From the NCBI GenBank assembly GCA_947172415.1, contig OX359192.1, positions 436,501-500,500 on the forward strand: a stretch of DNA of 64,000 nucleotides, given 5' to 3'. The position numbers were made by a program, and so were the translations under genes. Below, piece by piece: positions 1-9,732 of this stretch (position 1 is its first letter; each line of letters opens with the position of its first letter). Origin of the DNA: Chondrosia reniformis. Lineage: Eukaryota > Porifera > Demospongiae > Chondrillida > Chondrillidae. Below the pieces are notes generated by a model that saw only the letters and a list, made by a program, of their open reading frames with translations, had not been told where the DNA came from and searched no databases.

Positions 1-6
1 GTCACT

Positions 7-2474
7 TCATGTAATCATATTGCATGTATGGAAAATACATACTTGCACATCTTCTATTTCAGGAATGTGATACCAAAGTGATTGCCTCAATGAGGCATGA
101 TGGCTGATATCATCACACTCTAGCGTATACTGATCATTACATTCACTAAAAGAAGCAAACCGACTGTGAGTTTTACATAAGAAATTTTCCTGTCTGAAGC
201 CTGCTTCTTTAGCAATTTGAAGAATAGCCTTGCAGTCAGCATGTAATTTCTTCAATTCAAAATCCAGACCATTTCTCCCAAATTTGTTTTGTACATCCAA
301 TCTTTCCAGAGTGATCTGTATCTTTCCATCTACAAGCTGTAAGTAGATATGTGTACCAACTGAAAAGCGATACTTGACACACTTCGAGCTCAAAGGCATG
401 AGTTTATTATTTCCAGAAACATTGTATTCTTTATTTGGCATTTTCATCTTACCCACTAGCTTCCAAAAGCTTTTATTTGATACAAAGTCACTGCTATCTT
501 TTGAAATAAAAAGAGGTTCAACTGTGTCTATGCTTTGTGGATTACAGTCATCTGGTAGTGTCAAAGGAATGACAAATTTCTCACCATCAATGCTAAAAGC
601 CAGACCTAGCTCAGAAAGAAATAATTCAAACCATTTCTTATTAACTTCAGCTGTGCTGCACAATTTTCTGTTGAGAAAGCCACATGGATCCATTTTTCTT
701 TTTTCCTTTGAAATGTCAATCAAGGTATCATACAGCACCTTTGGTTGTATAAAAATGGCGGTATCCTTTTTACCTACTCCATTAGGGTATTCACCCGGGA
801 AATCCCAATAAAAAATGACACTAAAACGATGGAGAACATCAAGCATTTTAGACATATCAATGTGACAGTCACTTATATTCACACATCTTTCTTGCAGTGT
901 ATCATAGCTAACTGCTACATCCTTTGCCTCTTTGATTAGTTGGACCAAGCTTGTCTCCAGTGTCAGGCATTCTTGTTTTTTACTATGAGGTGAGTGCCGA
1001 TCTTTATAAAAAGATGACAAAATTTGATCATCTGCTAAATCCTTGTATTCTAGTGTCATATAACGAGAACAATTTAAATCTTCAGCTTCATTATCTAACC
1101 AGTGCTCTTCATTAAAAATAACTCTAGGTTGTAGAACTCTCTCACCGCTAGTAGGGCTAACAGGAGTGAAAGTAGTAGGGCTTGGAGTAGCAAAGGTGGG
1201 GCTATTAGGGGTGGGGCTGGCAGGGGAGGAGGGGCTATGAGGGGTGGGGCTGGCAGGGGAGGAGGGGCTATGAGGGGTGGGGCTGGTAGGGGAGGAGGGG
1301 CTATGAGGGGTGGGGCTGGCAGGGGAGGAGCCAGGAAAGGTGGAGCTTGCAAGAGTGGGGTTGGCAGATGGAAGGCTAGGAGGGGTGGACCTGACAGATA
1401 TGGGATATTCGGGTTGCTTTTCAAGTTCTTTTGACTGTTCCCTGATGTGTTGAAGAATTTCACAAACATCCCTCTTATCAGAGCTCTCATCTGTTAGTAT
1501 AATATATGTACAGGATGGATCTGTTAATAGAAAACAATTTAGACGACTATCATGTGCCTTTGGATGAATATAGAAGCATCCATGTTCAACTGAAGGGTCA
1601 CAGAATGGAATACTCCAGCACTTGAAGGGTTCAATCTCATCAGTGTCATGGTTGATTTTTGGATAGCATAGAGGCCATTTGGACTCCTTATTTTGTTGTC
1701 CCTTACGAAGGTCAAAAACTACACATTTTGCTAGAGCCTTTTCTAAATGTCAAGCAATAAAAAATGTTAACACTAGACTGTGTAGACTGTGTAGACTGTG
1801 TAAAGTATAGGCACTAATAAATCTACTTACTTGAATTTTGTAGTTTAGTAGATTTATGAACAATGTTACTGACAGTATCTATCCTTGCTAAATTGGGTTG
1901 ACTTTGTGCTTCAGTGTCACTAGTACTGTTACAATCTTGTTGTGAAGACACTACATATGTAGAAATATGGTACCAGAAATACATATCAATATTCATATCG
2001 TATATACAGCATGCCATTTCAAGAAAATATTGACATTAAAATTTAGGCCAAGGCTCACCCCAGTGGGTCCTTCTAGTATATTAGTATAGTCTGCTAATAG
2101 TATACGCGTAATCGAAGCCTACCTTGGTTTTGTGCTATACTGGGGCTGGACTTCAGGGCATCTAGCAGTACTTTTGCTAATTTACTGTATTTAGGGCGAC
2201 CGTATTCGGAGCACTCAATGAGCAGTTCAGCGAAGCTTTGTATACTCTGTTCAGTCCCATTGTCCCATAAGAAATTAACCAATATTTTATTCGCTGCAAG
2301 TGGTCCTTTTGCATTATACTTAGCCGTTATTTCTTCCTTGCACGCTTCGTCGATTAAATTACGTGATATGAGCCTTCCTAAAAGGAAATGGGCATCGATA
2401 GTGTCCACTGTTGATTGGAAATATGGATTTAAAACACGTTTAACGCCAAGATGCTCAACTCCCTTATTGGCCAT
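7..2474 (-). CDS. CARD-like / COR-like domain protein, possibly 3'-incomplete
   Basis: Three exons join in frame: 2474-2123, 1950-1831 and 1742-7 (stop at 7-9), about 735 aa. Residues 1-115 form an all-helical death-fold module that looks like a CARD (LLGRLISRNLIDEACKEE, ILVNFLWDNG). A linker and a globular stretch (CVVFDLRKGQ ... CWSIPFCDP) follow, then a Pro/Ser-rich segment built of 33-bp repeats. The C-terminal ~350 aa resemble the COR half of the neighbouring Roc-COR gene: AIFIQPKVLYDTL matches IIFTDPNVLYKTT, and NKKWFELFLSELGL matches NPKWFVALLEDLNL. No P-loop GTPase is visible. Such proteins are likely adaptors in innate-immune or death signalling (inference). A good donor (CAA|GTATGT, exon end at 43) precedes the stop, so the gene may continue left of the window. 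The start is the first ATG of the open frame. Confidence 0.7.
1208..1339 (-). repeat. 33-bp coding minisatellite (Pro/Ser-rich)
   Basis: Four tandem 33-bp units start at 1208, 1241, 1274 and 1307. They encode an 11-residue Pro/Ser repeat (SPSSPASPTPH) on the minus strand inside the third exon of the CARD-like gene. Because 33 is a multiple of three, copy-number change lengthens the linker without breaking the frame. Confidence 0.8.
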
Positions 2475-2539
2475 AGCAACAGGTTTTCTCCTAAAACTAG
2501 AAGAACTAAGCAGTACGTGTAAGTCGTATTGTATTTATA

Positions 2540-2934
2540 TACCGTATATATGTCCGTATAGAAGCCGGGCTCAAATAGAGGCCGGGGGTGCTGAGGCCAA
2601 TTCTTTAATAGAGGCCGGGTCTCGAATAGTGGCCGGGTCTCGAATAGTGGCTGGGTTCGCCGGATCGATACGCAAGGCCTCTCGATCGACACGGTTTGTG
2701 CTCCGTGTGCAACTGTGAGGTGTGACAACCGCTACGCGTGAGCTTCTTGCTGCAAGCGAACGATGTCTAAGAGGAAGTCGTACGATGTCGTGGTCTCTAA
2801 CAACGCCCTCTTCCACGACAGAAGTAGGCGCTCAAAAATTCAGGTAATTTTATAGAAGCCGGGCTCCAATAGAGACCGGGTCAAAACTCCCTGGAAAGAA
2901 ATAGAGGCCGGGCCTCTATTAGGACTATACGGTA
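2540..2934. mobile_element. Small inverted-repeat element with subterminal GCCGGG repeats
   Basis: The ends TACCGTATA (2540-2548) and TATACGGTA (2926-2934) are inverted, and the similarity continues inward (GTCC, TAGAAGCC / TAGAGGCC). Inside, a degenerate ~18-bp motif, ATAGAGGCCGGGTCTCGA, recurs at about 2568, 2603, 2621, 2639, 2863 and 2900. Three of these are in direct tandem, and the last forms a perfect 10-bp-arm palindrome at 2900-2920. The plus strand holds a short open exon at 2763-2842 (starting MSKRKSYDVVV) followed by GTAATT, which might be a 5' transposase exon or a gene remnant. GC is clearly higher than in the flanks. It looks like a non-autonomous DNA transposon lying about 65 bp upstream of the start codon of the CARD-like gene. 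No superfamily is assigned and no clear target-site duplication was seen. Confidence 0.5.
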
Positions 2935-3662
2935 CGACATTAGGGGGCGTATCACAATATCACATAAAATAAAAGCCGGATCGGCGTATATCTGGTTCTT
3001 GTTTCAGTCTCAGACTTCAAAACAACACAACATTATGAATATCATTGGAGAATATCTTTACACAGTCAAATGCTATCACACTATAAGCTATTTATTATGC
3101 TGGATGAGCTCCTAGTTAATAGATAACTATAGGCTAAGGACCAAGTTAAAATGTAAGAAATAATTTTTCTTGCAGGGAATTAGTGCTTAGGAGGACCCCA
3201 TTGGGCCAAGAGAAATTTAATGAAAGACAGGCTGAATCCACTCATGGATATCATTTAGCTGATCATGACTTGCAAGGGTGCTACTCAAACAGTGACCTAA
3301 AGCCTTAAGTACATTCATACTTCATGATATTTGTCCAGCTCTGTATATATAGAATGTAAGACCATTCCCCTTTTGGCTATATTTAGACATAATGAATACT
3401 TGCCAAAGACAATATTATTGCAAGGAGGCAGCATTCCTGGGGGCAATCCATGAATATAATTATACCATTAGACCACCAGCATATGTCTCTGAGCTCTAGA
3501 TCTGGAGCTCTTTACCTAACAACTTCATAAGTTTAATCACAGACTATAACAATTAGAAACAATATACCTATATTAAAAAAAAACTAATAAATATTTACCA
3601 GAATAAGTCAGTATTTTCTGTGTTTACATATATGCACATTACAGTAGAATGTACTGGTTTAA
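2935..3662. other. Intergenic region, nothing recognised
   Basis: AT-rich sequence between the small transposon and the stop codon of the ankyrin-Roc-COR gene. It must hold that gene's 3'UTR (minus strand). No ORF, RNA gene or repeat was recognised. Confidence 0.6.
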
Positions 3663-6600
3663 TTAATTTGTAATCCATGCAAGCTGTCTTGGTAAGACTG
3701 TCTGGACAAAGAAGCTGTCTGCCTCAGTACATTGAGCACAGTAGCACATTTCATCTTCCATAAACTCAGCTACATGAAACTGAGGGACTGTCAGAAGACT
3801 TGGAGTCAATCTTGATTGACTTTGACATCGACATAGAAATCCAAATCTTAGACCCTTCTTGCAAATGCCAAGACTTTTGTGGCTTAAACTAAGATCTTCA
3901 TAGAGTCTATTCCATGTCTCCTCTAGTCTCTCATAGACCATTTGGTAGATGTGGTACTGTAGTTGGGTATCCGTCTTTTCCTCAGAGGAGCATGTGACCT
4001 CAATGAATGAATTCCTTTCGTAAATACCAATTTTGCAGTCTTCAGCAGCAGAAAAGAGTACATAGTTGCGATAGAATTCTATTAGTCTCCAAGATTTTGC
4101 ATTCCTGGTGAGGTCTGAAATGAGAGCACAGTAGAGACCACTGGGGATAAATGAAGCAGATTCTGTTGAAGATGAAATGAGTGTAAACAGTAGAGAATCT
4201 TCCGATGGATTTGCATGTGGCTTTGGTGAGGTAGGCAAGGCAGCTGGCACTATCCAGGATGGAGAGCTAGCTCCTCCTTCACCATGAATAACTGCTATTA
4301 GGTTGAGATCTTCCAACAAAGCAACAAACCATTTAGGGTTGATTAAATCTTCCCCAAAGTTATCCAGATCATTTAACGTTTGGAAAATATCTATTGGGAC
4401 CATGCAGGGAAGAACTGATTTGTCAGATTCTGATTGCAAAGTTTTCTGAACCTCAAGAAGGAGACTTGAGGTAGTCTTATACAGCACGTTAGGGTCTGTA
4501 AAAATGATGCTGTCTTCAGTAGTGTAGCCATGGGGCACTTTAAAGTAGAAAAAACCAAGTACATGGAAGAGATGCACCATTGTCTTGAAGTGTTCCTTAC
4601 TTTTGACAAAGTCCCTTGATAACGAGAACTTCTCGAGTTCCTTGTACGTAAAGTAGCCTCTTTTGCAGGCATTCGTAAGATGCTCCAGGAGGTACCATGT
4701 GAGAGGTAGCTTCATCTGTATGTCGGTAGACTTCTCCTGTATTCTCTTTCGAAGGCTGTTGTAGTATTCCTGATTATCAGATAGTCCAGCTTGCGTATTG
4801 TCTACAGCCCAAAATGCCATGCCCTGTGTATCATAATGGACAAAGTTGGAATATGGCTGATTTAGAAGTTTGGCGTCAATTTCTTTATGCAAAGTGTGCA
4901 AGAAATCCTGACGCTTATCGGGGCTGTCTGGATGAATCAAATCTAGATGTGTGCCAACTATAAATATTTTTGGATATTTAGGATGAAAAGCCAAGAATTC
5001 ACTGTTTGCCTGTGGCTGCTTATTTCCCAGTGAATGAATGCTACGTAGGGCACAAAGAAGTAGATTGTCACTCATGAAATCAGTACAGGGTTGTTCTTGG
5101 ATATCCTTCAAGCTGAATACCACCAGGTAGACACTGGGCGTCGTGATGAGGACAGGATGAACATCATGATAGATTCCTTGTCCCCCTGTATCTATAAAGT
5201 TGATCACCTTCTCATGATGTGAGCGTGAGCCTGATTGGTTGGTATGTTGGAGTTTATCTAGAAACTCCTCTTTCTTGTCTGAATAAACATCTTCTAAAAC
5301 CTTTCTTTCATTGGTTATTGAAATATTTGGCACTGACTCAGAAGATTCTACAATAACTGTTGTAGTGACAGGACTTTCCAAAGACATGCCTTGGGGGTCT
5401 TTATTGTCACAAAATGGCTGTTGATCACTTAGCCTTTGTTGAGGGACGGACGCAGCAGTTGCAGTAGTGTTGTAAAGTCTCCTTTTGACAACTTGCAGTG
5501 TATCTAATTCTCTTTCATTACGAGAATACACTTTCCATATGCTACTATGTCTCTCACTGCTGAAGCACTCCACCCACTCTGGGGCTTCCATGACTACAGT
5601 GCTTTTCGTGGTTTCCTTAATGTCCCATTCCTGGTCTGTTAGGAGGTACTTTAAACAGGTTTTTCCCTTTCGAGGGGGTCCTATCGTAGTACACTTTGTG
5701 ATATGTAAGGTGATGGCACCTTCTGATTTGAGGAGGTAGTTAAATTCTGGACTGTCCAATTGGCTCAATGGACCTAAACAAGTATAAAAGGATGTATATA
5801 ATAGACAATATGTAACTATTGCAAGCTTATATGTATATACGTATACATAATATGAATGTGTGTGTCAAGCATGCTCACTGCAGGTTATATAGCTACTAGA
5901 TTAATGTGTACATACCTTGGAGCGGAATGAAATATCTTTCCTTTTGAGAATGCTTAGGTCCATTAGAAGAAATTTCTTCATGTGGTACTACAAGCAATAT
6001 GTGAAGAAGATGCTAGATCACTTATAATGAAATGGAAATGTGTATATATTGGCGTACAATTTGGATTGTGCATGTAATAGTCAAATTGTAGGAAGTACAT
6101 GTAGCAATAAAATTAATCATCCCATGCTTACCATTTGCTGTGTTTTGCTCAAGTCGGAGTTTCAACTCTGTTCTTATGACATCATTTGAAGCTAAATCTA
6201 GCGGGGTTTTATCCCACCAATCTGGTTCTTCTATTTTACATCCTGCATCTAGCAACAGCCTTACACATTCAATATGGCCATTTTTACAGGCAACATGAAG
6301 AGGGCCGCGTCGATTTGTTCTTGTCATGCGCACATCTGCTTCATTTTTTAGTAGCTCCGACACAATTTCACTATGTCCATAGGAGGCAGCAAGAATTAAA
6401 GGAGTGCTGTTGTCCAAATTTCCTTGATTGACGTCGCATTTATGCTTCAGGAGGAGTTTCACAATGCTAAGATGACCTGAAGCACTGGCACAGCCTAAAC
6501 ACGTCATATTTAGAACCGGGTCTTGGTCATGAACATTGGCTCCAGCTTTGATTAGCTCTTGTACCATTTCATAGTGCCCTTCAGCAGAAGCGATTTGCAG

Positions 6601-7509
6601 AGGAGTACACTGTGCCATAGATAACCTGCGACTTGTCCATTTTGGATGATTGTATACAACCTTTTCTTCCAGACTGTGACCTTCTTTGATAAGTTGTTTC
6701 ACTTTGACGAAGTCTCCTTGTCTGCAGGCTTGACAAAGCACATTCTTCTCATAAGTCTTAAGCCAATCTTTAGTTTCAATTACTTCTCCATAGGTTTCTT
6801 CACTTTGGTGTACTATGCTTAGTATGGTATCGGTTACACTTCCTCTTGAAACAGCCAAATAAACTGGGGAATGTCCATGTTTGTCTCTTGCAAAGACATT
6901 AGCTCCTCTTTGAAGGAGTGCTGTAGCAATATCTTTATGCCCATGGAAAACAGCATGATGCAATGGTGTGAAACCGTCGTATTCGTCTGCATCATTCGGT
7001 CTGGCACCTCCGACATCTAGTAACAATTTAACACATTTGGAGTTACCTGCTTTGCAAGCAATATGAAGGGGATTATGACCATGTAGCCTGGTCGTTAGAT
7101 GAACATTTGCTCCCTTTTTAAGAAGCTCCAATACAATTTGTTCGTACCCATTGCAAACTGCTAAATGTAGCGGCGTGTCACCATCATTGCCATCTTGGTC
7201 ATCCAATGGACTTCCAGAGTCTAAGAGAAGTCGTACTACTGGGAGATGGCCACCGGCACTCGCAAAGTGTAGAGCGCTCCTTCCTTGAAGGGAATCTTTG
7301 CTGTATACGCTTGCTCCAGCCCTTAGAAGTGTTTGTACAACATCGACATGTCCTTCGGAGGATGCGATAATGAGAGGAGTGCGTTTACCCTTGAAATCGT
7401 CTGTGTATCCGCAATGCAGCAATACCTGTATATCAACTCCTTCTCTGATTAGTCGTTTCACTTCGTTTATATCTCCCTCTTTTGAGGCTTTACCAAGAAG
7501 ATTCTCCAT
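3663..7509 (-). CDS. Ankyrin-repeat Roc-COR (Roco-family) GTPase
   Basis: Three exons join in frame: 7509-6132, 5987-5916 and 5773-3663, giving 1,186 aa. Residues 1-459 contain about 12 ankyrin repeats with repeated TPLH.A...GH...V..LL cores, for example TPLHHAVFHGHKDIATALL. The Roc GTPase follows: Walker A GPPRKGKT (G515-T522), G3 motif DTGGQ (D678) and G4-like THLD (758-761, in place of NKxD). Next comes a COR-type winged-helix region (IIFTDPNVLYKTT, NPKWFVALLEDLN, WIVPAALPT) and a Cys-containing C-terminus (CYCAQCTEAD). Roco proteins are GTP-regulated, dimerising scaffolds. The ankyrin-Roc-COR order resembles DAPK1 or LRRK1 without a kinase domain. The divergent G4 suggests altered nucleotide specificity or weak binding (inference). 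The start is the first ATG in the frame, and the upstream exon boundaries obey splice phase 1-1. Confidence 0.85.
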
Positions 7510-7713
7510 TCGTGAGATTATAAATAGTTAATAACTCTTTTTTTTTATTAAACTGAAACGGAAAACACAGCATTTAGAATCTATAACGCACATGCATCTT
7601 CTCTAGCGAACTGGCAAGCTATTTGCATGTGCAGATTTAAATTCGCTATATATGAATATGGTTAAGCTGAAAACTCCCCCTCATGATGTATAGGTTCTGA
7701 ATGCTACTACTTA
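7510..7713. other. Intergenic region with mosaic fragments of the downstream WW gene
   Basis: This should hold the promoter of the ankyrin-Roc-COR gene. Two short segments match sequence near 41-42 kb: 7621-7644 equals 41105-41128 (24 of 24), and 7681-7712 matches 42181-42212 with two mismatches. The latter is coding in the large exon of the PUB-pseudokinase gene. Neither is open or functional here. Confidence 0.6.
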
Positions 7714-8044
7714 CATACATGTATATAATTACATATATTGTGAAAAAATATTTTTGAAGAAAAAGTTACAGATATAAATAGCATATGCATATGATTAAGT
7801 CATGAATCTTGTTTCATCCAAGTGTCCATAATATTCCAAGTGCAAAGTCGGGATTCAATGTGGTAAAAGTACTTTCTTCCGTCAGATAACTCAACAATCT
7901 TCCAGCCTCTACCAGGTGGCTACAGACAGAAATTAATAGCCAAACAAAATGTCAAAACTGTACTTACACCCACATGTGTACATCGCATTGCTTTATCAAT
8001 ACTCACCAAAGTATTGACAGTGGCTAACTGTAAGACCTCTTTCC
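7714..8044 (-). pseudogene. Duplicated 3' end of the PUB-pseudokinase-WW gene
   Basis: This 331-bp block aligns at a constant offset of 33,530 with 41244-41574. I found one difference (A at 7980 versus G at 41510). It carries a full copy of the last WW exon (7919-7800, PPGRGWKIVELSDG...), the preceding intron with both splice sites, and the last 38 nt of the first WW exon with its GTGAGT donor. The rest of the source gene is missing, so it is a truncated gene fragment. Its right end lies inside the NEIL1 reading frame. Confidence 0.9.
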
Positions 8045-8884
8045 ATTTTTGGGAGCCAGTGGACCTGGATCCCCAGAGAACCAGATGGTTCGTCCATTGT
8101 GGTCAACGAGGTTCCTCATCATAGGAACAGTATAGCACTGAAGCCACTTTGAGAAAGTCAACTCTCCCTCTCCCTCTCCCTGACCTTCATTCATGTACCT
8201 TGTGGCATTCAGCTTCACTACCTCCAGAGGAACATTATGGCAAAGTTGCAGAAAATCTGGAGGTTGACCTGAACTTTTGGACGAGTTCACGTTCCTCTCA
8301 ACTGCATCTCTAGCACTGATAAAAGGTGGTATTCCGGCACGATACAGTATCTCTGCCCTTAGGTAATTGCCTACTCCATTGAAATACTTCTGATTAAGCA
8401 TTACCTCACAGATCGGTTTAGCAAAGACTGAATCTTTCATAAAATTGTCCAGAATGTGTTTCCTAAATACTGCATATTCCCACATGGGGTCAGCCCCCCT
8501 ATCCTCCCCCCACCCATCAGATACTCGCCATGACCCGAATCTCCGTGCGTCTACAAAACTCAATACCATCTTTGGCTCTCCTTGCGCAAAGAAGCTCAAG
8601 TGTGCATGTTTGTGCTTCTGGTCCACTGGCTCAAATTTGAACTGGCCAGACATACCAAATCTGAAGAGCAATCTTACAGTCTTGTCTCTGTCCTTTTGAC
8701 ATTGCAAGATAAGCGCGATTTCTTTACCTCTTGACTCGCTGCTAATCGTAAAAGACGGAGAACTGAAGTCCACTTCTTGACATTTGCTGACAGCCGATTT
8801 AACAACCTTTCCACAAAATAATCGTCCTTTCGATACTTTGTTTACAAAGTTACTGTTTAGATGCAGCTCTGGTCCTTCCGGCAT
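8024..8884 (-). CDS. NEIL1: Endonuclease VIII-like 1 (NEIL1) DNA glycosylase/AP lyase
   Basis: A single open exon of 286 aa begins MPEGPELHL. After Met removal this gives the catalytic Pro2 and Glu3 of the Fpg/Nei family. Lys54 (SRGKEI) sits at exactly the family position. Further NEIL1 signatures are LLFRFGMSG, FVDARRFG, FNGVGNYLRAEIL and HNGRTIWFSGDPGPLAPK (the zincless finger region). The enzyme removes oxidised pyrimidines and opens the AP site in nuclear base excision repair. The residue aligned with human Lys242 (the RNA-edited lesion-loop position) appears to be Val here. The frame ends GKRSYS-stop, and these codons lie inside the duplicated WW-gene block. The disordered C-terminal tail of vertebrate NEIL1 (about 100 aa) is therefore absent. 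The lack of introns could mean an old retrocopy or simply intron loss. Confidence 0.92.
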   Translation of the reverse strand: MPEGPELHLNSNFVNKVSKGRLFCGKVVKSAVSKCQEVDFSSPSFTISSESRGKEIALILQCQKDRDKTVRLLFRFGMSGQFKFEPVDQKHKHAHLSFFAQGEPKMVLSFVDARRFGSWRVSDGWGEDRGADPMWEYAVFRKHILDNFMKDSVFAKPICEVMLNQKYFNGVGNYLRAEILYRAGIPPFISARDAVERNVNSSKSSGQPPDFLQLCHNVPLEVVKLNATRYMNEGQGEGEGELTFSKWLQCYTVPMMRNLVDHNGRTIWFSGDPGPLAPKNGKRSYS

Positions 8885-9587
8885 TTTCTTAATCTAAAAA
8901 TTGCGCAATTGCAATAAGCTTAATTTATGAGATCGGCATTTCAGCTACCTCGAGTGCGGATACATTCATTTGTCGAACCTGATAGTGATCATATTGATGA
9001 TTTATCATACATTATTTTATAATTCTGTTCATCACTTTGGAATTGATAGACCAGGATTCATTAACATGTAATAAAATATATGCAGCGATATATACATACA
9101 TAGGTTCAAACACTTGTCCCTTCTTTGGAATTCTGTTTTTCATCAATCCTGATCACGTCACAGGACCCATCTCCCCTACTATGATAACTTATCTATATAT
9201 AGTAGAGAATGACAGATTACTGACTTTGGAAGTTAAAAAGCTGGCTCACTTGTAGGACACATACAAAAAATATTCTTTCCGACATATATATTTATAAATG
9301 CATAGTGTACATGTGTTAGACTACATTCTACCTGACAGTGTTGTTTAGCCATATTTACTTGTATGTAATGTACATGCTTAAGTTTATCATTGCTTAGTAT
9401 GTATGATTTCCTTTCTATTCTTTTAGTGGTCCCTTTCTCACATGAAGGCAGGTCTGATTTGAGGTAAAGTGATGCACTGTTCTCGGTGCTACGCCGGTGT
9501 GTCATGATTCTCAATGAAGAAGGTTTGATGTCCGCCAGGGTCGGGCTATTGGTACAAGTAGCATTTGTACCTTGGTCTAGTAACTGG
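8885..9587. other. Region upstream of NEIL1, no recognised gene
   Basis: AT-rich sequence that should contain the NEIL1 promoter (minus strand). A minus-strand open frame at 9233-9625 (starting MRRNGSVHLAPIDQLL) has plausible composition, but it has no recognisable domain and overlaps the alternative frame described for 9588-9728. I cannot decide whether it is coding. Confidence 0.35.
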
Positions 9588-9728
9588 TCAATGGGCGCTA
9601 GGTGAACCGAGCCGTTCCGGCGCATCTTCCTCCCCTCCTAGCTGATAACGTGGGGCATCACTGGGCGGAGTGGGAGGTATGATGTACTCCCACCTCTGCG
9701 TGGTGTGTCCCGGATTCAACTTTTCCAT
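9588..9728 (-). CDS. Possible small exon or ORF, left copy of array-flanking repeat
   Basis: A 46-aa open frame starts MEKLNPGHTT and contains RWEYI plus PPTPPSD. A second copy at 39998-40132 keeps the frame over 35 codons, and many of the differences fall at third positions (AAT/AAC, GGA/GGG, CCT/CCC, ATC/ATT). That pattern is what purifying selection on a coding exon would leave, but the sample is small. No family is recognised. It may be an exon of an unassigned gene or the edge of a transposon. Confidence 0.35.
   Translation of the reverse strand: MEKLNPGHTTQRWEYIIPPTPPSDAPRYQLGGEEDAPERLGSPSAH
9621..9728. repeat. Left ~110-bp direct repeat flanking the satellite array
   Basis: The sequence from gcgcatcttcctcccc to caacttttccatg is repeated in the same orientation at 40023-40132 with roughly 85-90% identity. 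The satellite begins within a few bases of its right edge. The pair brackets the whole array. Confidence 0.85.
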
Positions 9729-9732
9729 GCAC

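Noticed and set aside
2571..2816. Minus-strand ORF across the small inverted-repeat element
   Set aside because: It is antisense to the repeats and consists of repeated low-complexity residues, so it is a shadow of the GCCGGG motif.
9233..9625. 130-aa minus-strand ORF as a gene
   Set aside because: It has no recognisable domain or convincing splice sites, and its 5' part overlaps the other frame that is conserved in the flanking repeat.
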